NCBI GenBank assembly: GCA_020310875.1
Contig: CM035423.1
Span: 125,688,164 to 125,752,163 of the forward strand
Direction of reading: 5' to 3'
Origin: Ceratopteris richardii
Taxonomy: Eukaryota > Streptophyta > Polypodiopsida > Polypodiales > Pteridaceae
Length of the DNA stretch: 64,000 nt
The position numbers and the translations under genes were made by a program. Shown one piece after another: positions 21,178-35,274 of this stretch. The notes under the pieces are model-generated. The model saw only the letters and a list, made by a program, of their open reading frames with translations. It was not told where the DNA came from and made no database searches. Every line of letters begins with the position of its first letter. The first letter of the stretch is position 1.

Positions 21178-21904
21178 GGTTTGTAACCCTAGACCCTATG
21201 AAATGCATGCGACGGAAGACCGGAAGATCTTGGGTCAGATCAGTCACGTTACGTCTACACCAACCCACTCGGGCTTGGCTACAGACAGTTGTCAATCAGA
21301 AGGACGTCAAGAGATTTTCCCTTGGGCTTCCTGCAAACTAGAAGGGGTAATTACCCAACCGCTAGGGCAGATGGACACCAGCGGTCAGGTGGGTTGCATC
21401 AGCGGACATATGGGCACAATACCCTGCGGTGCTCATCCTTCCAAACTTGCTGCGGACTGGCCTAGATATAAGATAAAGAACGAATCACTTCCTAATGGGC
21501 AGGTCACGCAAGTGTTGGATCTCCCTTCTTTTCCAAAGCAGAGCATCCATTGGACCTCTCAAGCCCAACCACGAAGAAGTCAACCACAACAGAGGAACCC
21601 AGACCGACGACACCCCCAGATAAGGCAAAGAAAGCAGCAATATCAACATCACAGAACAAGTGGCACGAGACAAATATGGGTGCCAAAAGAACAGAAAGCA
21701 TCGATAGATTTCAACAACTTAGACATTGATAAGAAGAAGTCAAAGCAGAAGCAGAGTCAGTATTCAAAGTCCCCTCGATCTTCTTCTACAAGTACAAATA
21801 CTCGACAGATTTGGATCGCCAAGAAGTATCTTATCAATCGACCCACACCCACGCAGATTTGGGTACCCAAACAATGTATTATAGCCAACCCTCAAGCCAT
21901 ATAA
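21161..21904 (+). CDS. Gln/Lys/Ser-rich linker ORF with repeated RQIWVPK motifs
   Basis: 247 codons, overlapping the end of the integrase-protease frame by 17 bases in another phase. The first half has no recognised domain. The second half is low complexity (Arg, Gln, Lys, Ser) with repeats of one short motif: TRQIWVPKEQ, TRQIWIAKKY and PTQIWVPKQC. A fourth, LRKWIPKR, lies in another frame near 22000. The motif may be a short linear binding site. There is no signal peptide or membrane segment. The overlap suggests programmed frameshifting or simply decay. Confidence 0.55.
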   Translation: MAFSTEVCNPRPYEMHATEDRKILGQISHVTSTPTHSGLATDSCQSEGRQEIFPWASCKLEGVITQPLGQMDTSGQVGCISGHMGTIPCGAHPSKLAADWPRYKIKNESLPNGQVTQVLDLPSFPKQSIHWTSQAQPRRSQPQQRNPDRRHPQIRQRKQQYQHHRTSGTRQIWVPKEQKASIDFNNLDIDKKKSKQKQSQYSKSPRSSSTSTNTRQIWIAKKYLINRPTPTQIWVPKQCIIANPQAI

Positions 21905-22382
21905 TATATACCCCTCAGAAATCTTTCCATCCTTCAAGACCACCAAGCCCGATACCACTTTTTGCCCCTCAGCAGAAACACACCACCCACTCAAAGACTC
22001 TTAGGAAATGGATACCGAAACGTATCCAAACATCTTCTTGTACCCCCTTATCTAACAATTCTCCCACCCCGTTTGAACTCCACCCTTGTAATAATTCACC
22101 CTCAACCAAACCTTGTATGAATTCATACACCAAAACCCCACATCATGCATAATAAAAGCTCATCAAGAAATGTATGCATAATCTGACCATGTAGGCGTCT
22201 AGAGACCTGCATTAGTTTTGCAAATAATGATTCCATTAACCACCTCACAACACCTGGCTACATGGGTTACACATCAGTTATGGAAAGGGATTGCGGTCTC
22301 ACTTTAATGGGATCATAATTAATTTCCATGCTAATGTGTTAATCTTTTGTAGCAAATCTTTTCCATTAGCTCGTCAGTCATC
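21905..22382 (+). other. Region between linker ORF and extra ORF, with candidate splice acceptors
   Basis: Pro/Thr-rich frames continue to about 22150, then the stretch is non-coding. TTTTGTAG ends at 22352 and TTCCATTAG at 22369, just before the ATG at 22383. Both look like plant 3' splice sites. A spliced subgenomic mRNA, as proposed for env-like ORFs of plant gypsy elements, could use them. Confidence 0.4.
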
Positions 22383-25316
22383 ATGCAAACGGAAGGAGGA
22401 CCATCAGAAGCTGGCCCAAGCACACCAATGGCCAATATTGGAGAATTACTCGCGGAATCTCATCCGACGATGCAAACACCAGAGTTTCAAGGTTTTCCAG
22501 GACCCATGCCAATAGACGATCCTCCTAGAGGATATACTGAGAAGATTCATCGTAATTCTCACTGGTTTCAAGGCCTAGCAGGACCATTAGCAGACGCTGA
22601 TTTCATATTTGAGGCCAATTTGGCATTTGATTTGCGCACATGGGCCAAGAACCAGTTCTTTTCACGAGAATTCGTAGGACTACAGAATACACAAGATTTA
22701 ACGCACGTTTGGGCACGAACAGGATTTACAGAATATTTTAGTGACCCTCTGCCTAAACCCGATTTTTACAGATGCTTTTACCTAGTCACCACCTTGACAG
22801 CCTCAGAGAACAAGGATCTACCCGGAACATTCATGTTACCATCCTTGGTAAATGACCCTCCATTCAGAAGGTTTTATTTGTCTAAAGATTTAATTTGCGC
22901 AGCTCTCAAGTTACATGGAACGCACACTCCTACGGAATGAGAACGGCTAGTTCCATAGCCGATGAAACGTGGTGATGTAACTAAGTGGGAGGACATTTCA
23001 GCTATAACCCCTGAGCTTTCCAAGCCATTGCGGATATGCATGCAGCATTTTGCTTTCCCAGCTCAGGATTGTTTTACCATGCCCCACAAAAGAATCTGGT
23101 TTGGATTATACTTAGCATGTACTGGACCTCAAACGGTTGATCTAGCTAGCTGGATAATTGATCAGCTCTATTTAGCACAACATAGGTGGGAGCGAAAGAA
23201 GGTCATCAATGGGTGTTGTGCGCTTACAAGGATTATATATATGTGCTTGGCATATGACCTGCCGATCGAACGTGCATTGACAAGTGAGGAGCTGAAAGCA
23301 TTTAAAGGAACCACAAAGAAAGCTAGGAAGGCTAGCAAAGGTAGAGCCGGAAAGCGGATGAGAGGCACTATCCTGTGCTTACAAGTCCCGGAATCACCCT
23401 CACCACAACCATCTCCAGAGCAGTCACCGACAGTAGCCACTCCCACCGTACAACCTATTTGTATCAGATTATCAAGACCAGTGGTAACGGAGGGCACCAC
23501 CAGTACTGTTGAACCTCAAGCAGCCACAACCCCAGAACCTATCACCACGGCAGCGGAAATTCCCACCACTATTGGTGCGGAAGCATTCTCTTTTCCAATA
23601 CCCCATTTAGAAGCAGAACAAGCAGCGCCACTGAACACAACGTTCGATTTTGAAATGCCCGATGCGTTCTCCAATGAGTTCCAATTTTCAGAAGGACAAC
23701 TGTTTTCTCAAGAATATGAAAGGCCCAGCTATCCCACCACACCCCGGGATCAGCCACAAGGACAGATCGTGTCCAGCTCCGATGACGAAAGAACAGCAAC
23801 CGATGACGACGAAGGCGATGACGAAGCCAGCCAGGGCACTCACGAATCCCAAGAGCATGAACAGACAGATGGCCAAGGACAACAAACAGACACACATGGT
23901 GATACAAGTACACATGAGGATGAAACTTGTGAAGCACCAGCTTACACACTGGCTATTAAGAAGTTGTATAGAACTATGGAAAAAGTTTGGGCACGCAAAA
24001 AGCTGACAGAGGAAGAGAGTCAAGCAATAATAGAACAAGAACTTGTCACAGGCGGATTCGAAGATGCATACATCAAAGGATTCAGAGAGTTGGTCAAATC
24101 AGTAGGCTCCAACGAAGCCCTCAGGTACTTGCAAAGAAAGCCACTACCACATTTTGACCCCCGCAGAGTACGACTACTTTCAAAGCCCGGCGAATACATT
24201 CGTGTACCAACAGGAGCATAGTCTTCAGAACAAGCCAGGGAGGCACGCCTCGTCCCCGAAGGTTCGTTGGCAGTAGAAACCATCCTTGTAGATTCCCCAC
24301 CCCGTGCTACAACTGTACATACCTCAGTAGTCACTGAAGTACCGACCACCCCAACCGCTCCTCCATCACCGCCCGTCCATCCAGCCTCCCCTCTTCACCC
24401 TCCTTCCCCCAGACCAACATCTTCATTCGCCGGTGGCGTTGCAGAAATCGTCTTTACGACCACTCACCCCACAATTCCTGCACCCATTAGACCCAGTCTA
24501 CCCCCTCACACATCCACCTTTCTCTCCAACCCATTCCTCCATCCATCTTTCCCGTCCTTCCCCACACCTCCACGACCCCTTTTCCCATTCCCACCGCCAT
24601 TAACCTTCTCCCCAGTCTCACCTCCCCGACCCACTGTAACCCCTCTTTCCCCTTTCCACCCAGCTAAACTAGCCAGTCCCCCTGTAGATTACTCCTCAAC
24701 CTTTGTAAATCCCGTATTTACACCAGCACAAGTACCCACAGTCACACCCATATTCACGGTCACCACACTGGACACGTCCAATGACATGGACATCTCACCA
24801 CCCACTGCACCATCACTCACTTCACTCACGGCACAAACATATTTAGGCACCTCACAATTTTCCACAATCACCACAACATCCACCTTCCCACCCCCATTCC
24901 CCGTTCCCTTTGCATCTACACCCACTGCATCTTCATTTAGCACCCCATTAATACTATCACCCACTATAGATAATGCATTTCAACAAATGTTCATGTGTAT
25001 GATGCAAGTAAGAGATGAGTTCACATCTCTTGGCAATACTTATCAGCAGCTGCAGAGGACAACCACTGACTTACAGTCGCAGCTTAATTTATTGTCTATT
25101 GAGAATGCCTCACTGAACAGCCGCTACCAAGAATTACGAGAGGCCTATCATAAATTAGAACTAGAAAATGAAGAAAAGACCAAGGAAGCCACTGCTGACC
25201 TGGATAACTTATTAAGAGCCCAGACAGTCCGCAATGCAACGCTAACACGAAACATGGGCTTACTCAGAAGACATCTAGCAGCAACAAAGGAAGAAAACCA
25301 GCGCTTACAGGATTAG
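22383..25316 (+). pseudogene. Extra ORF: plant-transposon-protein-like domain, Pro-rich region, coiled coil
   Basis: One reading phase from ATG 22383 to 25316, broken only by TGA 22938, TAG 22956 and TAG 24219. Residues 1-185 are Pro/Gly-rich, then aromatic-rich (HWFQGLAGPLADADFIF). Residues 190-320 (LRICMQHFAFPAQDCFTMP, RIWFGLYLACTG, INGCCALTRIIYMCLAYD) resemble the family annotated in plants as putative plant transposon protein, also linked with Athila ORFs; this is from recall. A basic patch (KKARKASKGRAGKRMRG) could be a nuclear localisation signal. Then come an acidic Thr/Gln-rich stretch, about 200 residues of Pro/Ser/Thr-rich sequence, and a long coiled coil (LNLLSIENASLNSRYQELRE). There is no signal peptide or membrane helix, so it is not envelope-like. 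A minus-strand relative lies at 59990-60975. Confidence 0.7.
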
Positions 25317-26373
25317 AACCGGGAAAACTTAGAAGCAGCTCTTGACCACCCAGACCAACCACTCAGTCCTAGTCGGTTCAAAGCCATTCCCTCAAGACTC
25401 GATGAGGATGCTGCTAGAAGATCATGTAAGGCTGCTAAATGAATATGACCGCATGAATGAGGAGTTACAGAAACTCAAAGACGATCATAAACTACTCTAG
25501 TTACGAGCACCAACACACCAAGACATACCAGCACCTGTGGACCCCTCTCCTGACATCTTAGAGGAACTCAACGCATTACGGGCCCAGGTATCAAACCTTG
25601 AATCAAGGATTGCAGTATATGAAGCACCACCAAGGCCAGATTCCCCACCTGAGCCGCCAGCTGAGGAAGAAACTGTCACCATCTCGGTGGAGGAAACGTT
25701 TGAAGAGGCGTTCGAGCCACAACCCATCCCAGGCGGACGCATCACGACCGAAGGCCAGATGACTTACGAACTCCCGACCCCCGCGTGGATGAAGACTATT
25801 GAGGAACTTGGGACAACGCACTCAGCTAGAGTAGAGGCCCAATTACATGCCATGGCGATGATAGAAGAAAGAATTTTACACTCTCCATTCTTTGCTCATT
25901 TGGCCCCGCGACGATACATATCTGGGCATGAGCTACAATATAAACCGTATTTTATATTAATGGCCGAATACCAATTAGCCATTGAGAAAGAGACAGGTAA
26001 GAAACCATCGCATGCAACTCAATTCGAGGAGGACGATCTACCACTCGATGCGCAGCAAGGAGAGATCTATCAACTAGAGTGGCGAAAAGATTTACTACAG
26101 CAGTATCCAGAAATGATGAGTACATGGGTAAAGGCACCTTTGCACTTAAAGTACAACCCATGTTGGGGACCAGTACCACGATGCCGCTCCTGGACTGCCT
26201 TTGCTATTAAGGTACAAAACAATAAGCAGTGCCAGGACTGGTTTAATTACCCCTATTTTAAGCCACCCATTGAGTTACCAACTGTAGGCTACATGATGGC
26301 TACAATTCGCCACTGGCTCCCTAGATTAAAGCATATGGACGATATAGCGACGCATATGACTGTCAAAATTTGA
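25317..26373 (+). pseudogene. Extra ORF, continued: second coiled coil and C-terminal domain
   Basis: After a frame change near 25320-25400 the coiled coil continues (MLLEDHVRLLNEYDRMNEEL, LNALRAQVSNLESRI). An acidic, Pro-rich spacer follows, then about 190 residues of mixed composition with many aromatic residues (YKPYFILMAEYQLAIEKE, WGPVPRCRSWTAFAI, DWFNYPYFKPP). I do not recognise this domain. Its conserved-looking Trp/Tyr/Pro pattern and the lack of stops over 278 codons suggest a folded domain. It ends in TGA at 26371-26373. Confidence 0.55.
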
Positions 26374-26843
26374 CATGATGCAAATGATTTTTAAAGTCTT
26401 CTGACGCGTCAAGGCACCTCATGTAAACACCCCGGGCTTCGAGCATGGCAACTTCAATCTGGTATATGATATGAGTACAACGCCATCGCTATGGGTGTGT
26501 TATGCCTGGCATTGCAGAACAAAGTACCTACCGGCGTGCTACAAGCAGACTTTCGAAGAGATGTTTACAACCAGCTTCTGGGAATACCATTCAGAGGTAT
26601 TCATAAGCAGGCCTACACATTTATTACACTTATTTACCTGTGAACAAATGGTCTATTCCACACACTATCAGCTCCCGCCACCGGAAGAACCACAACCAAT
26701 AGACTAGGAGAAACTCGAGGCCGATCTGGCCCGAGGCATTCGTATCTCCGAGCACACCCTCGCTCAAGACCTCCTACAGAACTATATCCGGCAGACCTTA
26801 CAACAAGGTTCTGTCAGGGACGACAGAAGCGAGAGGGAGGGGG
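26374..26843 (+). other. C-terminal tail of the extra ORF up to the polypurine tract
   Basis: Frame 26471-26707 and its continuation after TAG read PPPEEPQPID and ARGIRISEHTLAQDLLQNYI, a possible helix, and stay open through the polypurine tract into the LTR. The coding part therefore seems to reach the very end of the internal region, with several lesions. Confidence 0.4.
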
Positions 26844-26844
26844 G
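26825..26844 (+). other. Gypsy polypurine tract
   Basis: AGAAGCGAGAGGGAGGGGGG, 20 bases with one pyrimidine, directly before the 3' LTR. Plus-strand DNA synthesis primer. Confidence 0.85.
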
Positions 26845-27492
26845 TGTTGGAAGCAGCCAGAGGCATAGAAGACGCGGAAGCATGTAACGACAGAGCAGGG
26901 AGCTAGTGGAATCTTTTCTCAAAGAATCATGTTTTAGAAATACTTTTCAAAAACCTCCAACAGTGATTTTTATCACTATTGTAACATATGTAACATAGAA
27001 AAACCCTTTTCTTAATTTCTAGCTCCATTTTGTGCAAGCCGAGGAGTCCTCGAGCTTGAGGAGCTTAGGTAGAATGAGCGTATCAATTTTCGTTATTTTT
27101 AGACACCGTTTACCCTTCCAAATAGCATCTAGGACCTAATTTTTAACTATGCCGGTCACTAAATGTGAAACCGATCAAAACTAGTCTAGAAACTATAAAA
27201 AGAGCTAGAGAGCTTATTTTTGAGGTTAGCTTGTTGGAGTAGAGAAGAGCTTAGAGCTATTTTGAGCTTGTAAGAGTGTTCTTGAGTAATAGAGTTGATT
27301 TCTCACCTTCCACTGTATCTTCTTGTCTCTTCGTAGTGTGTGTGTATGTGTGTGTGCATTTCTATGCTTCTCACCTTCACTCTCACTTCATCTCACATTC
27401 ACGATCTTCATATCACTCCTATCTCTTCCGCGGATTGACATTAAGGAGGTGGAGCTTCTTAACGTGGTTCTCACCATTGTGCTAGAGCAACA
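26845..27492 (+). mobile_element. Gypsy 3' LTR
   Basis: 648 bp, nearly identical to 10536-11184, with mostly transition differences (for example acacgg/acgcgg and accggtc/accgatc). Ends AGCAACA and is followed by the AGGAG target copy. Confidence 0.93.
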
Positions 27493-27655
27493 AGGAGGTT
27501 TTTTTCCCCCGGTTTGTATATATGCCTATTGCCCTAATGGTATACTTATCTTTGTACATTCTCTAGTAATACATTCAGTATTTTGTGTTTGTGCTCCAAG
27601 CTTCTTCTTCTTCCTTGTGTTGTTCGCGTGCTCCTGCAGACGTCTAACTCCAACA
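27493..27655 (+). mobile_element. Copia A 3' LTR, right part
   Basis: Resumes the copia LTR after the gypsy insertion: AGGAGGTTTTTTTCCCCC to CTAACTCCAACA, collinear with 43212-43374 of copia B. Together with 10463-10535 it makes an LTR of about 231 bp, as long as the copia B LTR. Confidence 0.88.
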
Positions 27656-29720
27656 ATGAATACCTTGATGAATTTATTTTATTCTTTCTTGAAGACATTT
27701 TTGTTCATTCTAAGAATGATGATGGAAATTTATTGCATCTCAAGAGGACTTTATAGAAACCCAAAGAGCATAAAATATATGGTAAGATGAGCTCTTTTTT
27801 TTTCAATCAAGGAAGTGAATTATTTGGCAAGAGTTGTTCCTAAGGAACGGATTCACATAGATCCTAAGAATGTTAAAATGATAGTTGACTCATCTACACC
27901 CAAATGTGTGAGAGATGTGAGAAACTTCCTTTGTTTGGGACAATATGAAAGGGCATACATTAGGACATTTTCAAGAATTTCAAATCCTCTTACAAAATTA
28001 CAAGGAAAAATATAGACTTCACATATAATGATGAGTGTGAAAATGCATTTCAAGAACTAAAACAAAACTATTTGAAAATTGTGTGCTAAGAATACCTGAG
28101 TTAGGGAAGCCGATTATTGTTACATGTGATGCTAGTGGAAGTCAAATTGGACGTGTACCTTCACAAGAAGGAAGAATAGTGGCTTATGACTCATGGAAAC
28201 TAAGGAAACATGAATTAAATTATACAACACATGATTTGGAAAGGCTTGCAGTTGTTCATGCACTTAAACATTGGAGATACTTATTGCTTGGAGTAAAGTT
28301 TGAATTAATAACAGATCATCAAAGACCTAAATATATCTTTACTCATCCTTTACTTAACAATAGACAAAAAGGATGGATCAAATTGCTAATATCATTTTGC
28401 TATTAAATACTTAGCAAGAAAAGAAAATAAAGTGGCTAATACTTTGATTCATAAACCTTTATGCAACTCGATTTCTATTGTATTTTTTGAATTTGATATT
28501 CAAATTGAAATAAAAGAAGCTTTGTCTTATGCATCAATATTGAAACTTTGTATGCAAATCTAGGTTTATGTTTTGGGGAAAATTTCATTTGAGAAATAAT
28601 GATTTTTATTGTTATTCTCGTTTGTGTATTTCGTTAAGACCCATTTTGAAAGAAAAGATTCTTCATGAATTTAATGATGCACCTTTCTTTGCATACCTTG
28701 GTTTTTCTAGGACACACTAAAGTGAAAGCTTCATATTATTGACCATGTATGAAACATGACATTAGGAGGTATGTGAAAGAATGTCTGAAATGTCAACAAG
28801 TCAAGGTTGAATTTAAGAGAAGTCATAGTATGTTACAATCATTAGATGTGCTTAATAAAAAATGGGAATCCATCTCTATTGATTTCATAAAAAAATTATT
28901 TGTGACCAGAAGTGGAGATGATACCATCTTTGTTGTTGTGGACCGTCTTACAAAGATGACACATTTTTTTCCCATGAGGAAAACTGATACAGCTATGCAT
29001 GCTGCTAATCTTTTCATAAAAGGAAATTTTCAAGTTACATGGTATACCTAAAAGAAAAATTTGTGATAGGGATGCAAGTTCTATGTCTAATTTTTGGAGA
29101 GCAACATTTCAGTCCATAAGAATAGAATTATGCATGAGTAGTACATTTCATCACCAAACTGATGGTGAGACCGAGAGTGTTAACCGGGTGCTTGAGGATA
29201 TGTTACGTATGTATGTCAATAATAAAAAAAAAATTGGATTGAGTATTTGCATTTGGTTGAGTATGCATATAATAGTACATGGCATTCATCTATTGAGATG
29301 ACACCTTTTGAAGCAATGTATGGTAAGAATTGGTTGGTACCACATTCACTTTTTAACTCAAAAAATCATGTTGATGTAGATGCTCGAAAACATGGATTTG
29401 GACCTGAAAAAGGTAAAGAAGAACATTGATGATTCACATAAACATCAAAAGTTATATCATGATTTCAAAAAGAGACCATTGGAGTTTAGAATAAATTATC
29501 TATTTTTTGAAAGTGAACCCTTCTAAATCAAATGTGGTTCTAAGAAAAGATTGAAGATTGTATGATCGTTATGTTTGTCCTTTTAAAATCTTAAAGAAAG
29601 TTCATTTTGTTGCATAGTAACTTGATTTTCCTAACACCTTGAAAATTCATCCAATTTTACATGTTGGATTATCTAAAATGCATGTTGATCATGTTTTTTA
29701 GGAAAAATATCTCCAAGCAA
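27656..29720 (+). pseudogene. Gypsy (chromovirus-like) pol remnant: RT end, RNase H, integrase
   Basis: It starts inside RT (EYLDEFI, then EDIFVHSKN, the DD region of which the second Asp has become Ile). RNase H reads GKPIIVTCDASGSQIG and KHELNYTTHDLERLAVVHAL. Integrase: VKECLKCQQVKVEF, KWESISIDFIKKLFVTRSG, VVVDRLTKMTHFFPM, TFHHQTDGETESVNR and MTPFEAMYG, ending with PFKILKKV and LKIHPILHVGLSK, the C-terminal domain typical of chromoviruses. Many stops and frame changes. Copia A lies directly against its left end, so copia A probably inserted into this RT gene and the left part was then lost. Confidence 0.8.
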
Positions 29721-30239
29721 AAGCTTTTTGGAGATAAATCATCTCTAACGATAATTCCTTAGCCGTTTTGAGTTAGAGGGCTTGAAAAAGTGCCATTTTT
29801 GGTACTTAAAAAAAAAAGCCATGATTAATCTTATTCATGCTTGCAGGTTAAGAGAACATACTTGGGTACGTGGATTATTTCGGGTCATCAACATGTGTGT
29901 GAGTGTGTTGCATGGATTGCCTATATTTTTGCAGGTTTGATTCTTGAGGTGGACATGAAAAGTAAACATGTGGCTAGTTTGGGAATCGTGCATGAGACAT
30001 GAAAAAAAGACACTTTCTTGGACCATCTAGATTTTATGAGCGCATGTCTAGAAAGGCATGATTAGTTGTGCAATTCCAATGAGGAGATTGAGAATCAAAG
30101 ATTTAGAGCTAGGGATATGGGTTATGGTTGTGCATTGGTCATGAGCATTTTCTATCGTGAATGCAATTGGGATTATGATAGATTGAGATTGAGATCAACT
30201 CGAGTGTGGTTGGGTGGATGAGGCTATTCATTGAAGCTA
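29721..30239 (+). other. 3' untranslated and presumed LTR 5' sequence of the gypsy remnant
   Basis: No coding frame. The LTR start could not be fixed. An A-run near 29807-29817 and general AT-richness are all that is visible. Confidence 0.3.
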
Positions 30240-30402
30240 GTTAATAGAGTTTCTAACATAGATCAAAACTATTTGTAAAATCTGGACCACATAATAAAAC
30301 TCTCTCTGTTATCTTTTTTCTGTGCATACTTTGTACTCTCTTATATCTTGTTGTGCTAAATTATTTTATTCTCTATGGATTATGATTGAAGATTAAGAGA
30401 CA
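30240..30402 (+). mobile_element. Gypsy LTR, 3' part
   Basis: Collinear with the reverse complement of 35275-35440. Shared words are aactatttgtaaaat, aataaaactc or aataaaactt, ctcttatatcttgttgtgct and ctctatggatt. It is followed by a primer-binding site at 30412, so this is the end of an LTR. The start is not resolved. Confidence 0.65.
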
Positions 30403-30411
30403 TGTTAAAAG

Positions 30412-30422
30412 TGGTATTAGAG
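30412..30422 (+). other. tRNA-Met-type primer-binding site
   Basis: TGGTATTAGAG, one base from TGGTATCAGAG, between LTR and gag. The same site occurs in reverse orientation near 35262. Confidence 0.65.
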
Positions 30423-30440
30423 TAGAGCTGGATTCTAGGA

Positions 30441-31800
30441 CAATGTAGGCTTTGAAAAAGAATATGGAAGAGTGAGAGGGTCTTATTTGTAGATTGAATG
30501 TAGAATTACATAAAGAAAGATCCAACAAACAAAAAGAAGGCTCTGTAAATGGTTTAATGGACCTTAATGAGCAAGGTGGTAATGGTGTAGTCACATCAAA
30601 TGCACGTACAACTAGATGACAATGTGAACCTAAAGATGGTGATGATGAGGTTGACTCTACACTTACACAAGTGTTTAAAAAAGCAAACTCAACAAATTTG
30701 ATGGTGAGAAGAAAACTAGAGAGGATTTTGAAGCATGGATCAAGGAGATTGAGCATTTCTTTGGTCTATGTGTGTTTAGCAAGGAGCCAAAAGGCAAATG
30801 GCAATTTTGCATCTGTGGGAAGTCCCCAAATTATGCTGGAAATCAAAAATGCAAAGAAGAGCACATGAAAAACCTATTCTCTCGAAAGAGTTTTGAGAGC
30901 AAGCAGAGAAGCATTATTGTTTTCCACATTATCAAATGGAAAAGAAAATGAAAATCTAATCCTTCAAGCAACATGCAGACGATAAACATAACTTGTTTGT
31001 TGAAGAATATAAGGAGAAATTTATGTGTTTAAATAAGCATGCAATAAAAGTTTCTAGAGATGCCTTGAAGAGAAAAATTATTGAGGGTTTGTAGGGAGAG
31101 CTTTCTTATCAAGTGAAGGGTTCTAAATGCTTAGATTTTTAGGATGCCATTGCCAAAGCAAAAAACTTCAAGAAGATGGAGAAGTTCACTATGAAAAAGG
31201 CATCCAAATGAAGGGTTACCTTAACAGAACATCGACCTGTGAGAATTATTTCAAAAAATCCGAATGGACGAGGATCGACTGATTCTAGTGATGATTTCTT
31301 AGAGTGGACCAAAATAATGGGAATTTGCTTTCCATGTGGAGAACAAGGACACCGTCCAAACAAGGCCATCAACCATTCTATGCAGGCAAGTATAGCTAAC
31401 CTACAAGAGGAAAATACAACGATTCATGAAATCGATGATCAATGTAAGTGTTCTTCCACTATTCTTGAATGGATGACAATTCCATCTCATTCAAGGGCAT
31501 CCGTATTAGGATTGCGGAGTACATATCCTCACATAAGATTAGTTTCTTGATCGATATGGGTAGTATAATTTTTTTCCTTTTTCATAAGTTGGTAGAGGCT
31601 TTAGGATTGCACCATGAGCTACACCCCAAAGGACTGTAAATATTCCTAATGGTAGGATACACTATACTCAAGGCTCTATTTAGAATCTTGATTTGGCGAA
31701 TATAAGTTATTGGATACCTTCCATGTACTTGAAATGAGAGGATATGCTGTAATCATTGGCATGGAATCGTTAATTCATATAAATTAAGATTTCATTTATC
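30441..31800 (+). pseudogene. Gypsy gag and protease remnant, first copy
   Basis: Frames read a coiled-coil N-terminus (ICRLNVELHKERSNKQK), FEAWIKEIEHFFGL, HPNEGLP, then CFPCGEQGHRPNKA (a degenerate knuckle) and HSRASVLGLRSTYPH, the start of the aspartic protease. Collinear with the copies at 31803-32940, 34492-35250 plus 41937-42640, and 38335 downwards. Heavily decayed. Confidence 0.7.
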
Positions 31801-31802
31801 TA

Positions 31803-32940
31803 AGCATGTTTAGGAGGAATCAAAAGTGAAGGTTGCAATGCTGCATCTACGAGGAGAAATCATACATGTAGAGAAGAGCATGCGAAGGGTGGATTCTCTC
31901 AAAATATTTTTGAGAAGAAGCAGAGAAGCGTTATTGTTTTCCACATTATCGAATGTGGAGAAATCCTTCAAGCAACAAGGGGATGAAAAACATAACTTTT
32001 TTGTTGAAGAATATAAGGAGAAATTTCTGAGCAAATTTATTAAGGGTTTGCAAGAAGAGATTCTCTTTGAAGTGCAAGGGTCCAGATGTGTAGATTTTTT
32101 TGATGGGGTTGCAGAAGCAAAAAATTTCGAGAAGATGGAGAAGTTCACTATGAAAAATGCATCCAAATAAAGGTTTATCTCAACAAGACATTGACCCTTG
32201 TGAACTATTATAGACAAATTAGAATGGACAAAGATCGACAAATTCTAGTAATACTCAAGGAGCACAAACTAAGTTGAAGCACATTGATACACCTAAGAAG
32301 CGAGATCATGTGCATTGTCAATGTGATTTTGATTTCTTGGAGCCGGATAAAAGATGAGGAGTGTTCTTTCTATGTGGAGAAAAGGGACGTCATACTTTTG
32401 AATGTCCAAGCAAGACCATCAACAGTTTTTTGCAAGCCATGCTAGTTGAACTACAAGAGGAAAACACAGTGATTGAGGAATTCAATGTTCTAAGAATAGT
32501 TTTCAATTAATGACAATTTCTTCTCATTGAAGGGCATCGTGGATTAGGATTATGCGGAACATATCCTCACATAAGACTAGTTTCTTGATTGAATCGAGTA
32601 GTACATATTGTTTCCTTATGCATAAGTTGGTAGAGGCTTTAGGATTCCATATTGAGATGCGGACCAAAAGACCTGTATAGATAGATAATGGTAGGATACA
32701 CTATACTCGAGGTTGTATAGAAACTATTGGTTTTATGTTAGGTGAATATAAGTTTTGGCTACCTTCCATGTAACTTAAATGAGAGAATGTGGTGTAAACA
32801 TTGGCATGGATAAGTTAATTCATAACAATGTTGTTATTGATTGTGAAAGTGCGATCCTTACTTAAAAAATAGAGGGGAAGGCATCGTCTAGTAGAAGTAA
32901 GTGCTCAAACTTCATAAATGCCATCTACTCTATGTACATG
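31803..32940 (+). pseudogene. Gypsy gag and protease remnant, second copy
   Basis: Restarts in mid gag (GGNQK or RRNQK region) and repeats VEKSFKQQGDEKHNFFVEEY, FIKGLQEEILFEVQG and [13 protein letters not shown], then a knuckle-like CFYVEKRDVILLNVQ region and protease (TSFLIESSSTYCFLMHKL). The open frame 31826-32170 is the best preserved gag piece of the family. The join at about 31800 repeats a gag part already present upstream, so this is a partial tandem duplication. Confidence 0.7.
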
Positions 32941-32944
32941 GTCA

Positions 32945-35250
<2,306 letters not shown>

Positions 35251-35274
35251 AACTCCACTCTAATACCACTTATG

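Larger units (their letters stand above)
10536..27492 (+). mobile_element. Complete 16,957-bp Ty3/gypsy retrotransposon (Athila-like primer site)
   Basis: Flanked by AGGAG at 10531-10535 and 27493-27497, with LTRs of 649 and 648 bp that begin TGTTGG and end CAACA. By eye the LTRs differ at about 13 positions plus one single-base gap, so this is one of the younger events here. The primer site fits tRNA-Asp, as in Athila-type elements, and RT precedes integrase as in gypsy. Internal order: CpG-rich repeat leader, gag, protease, RT, RNase H, a possible extra zinc-binding domain, integrase, a second retropepsin-like domain, Gln/Lys-rich linker, long extra ORF, polypurine tract. Several frames carry stops, so this copy is probably not autonomous. 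Confidence 0.93.

Noticed and set aside
23168..24349. Several antisense open frames opposite the accessory ORF
   Set aside because: They mirror a long GC-rich coding frame on the + strand and have no domain signal of their own.
22383..25316. Envelope gene of a retrovirus-like element
   Set aside because: No signal peptide, no membrane-spanning helix, and a Pro-rich/coiled-coil composition unlike envelope proteins.
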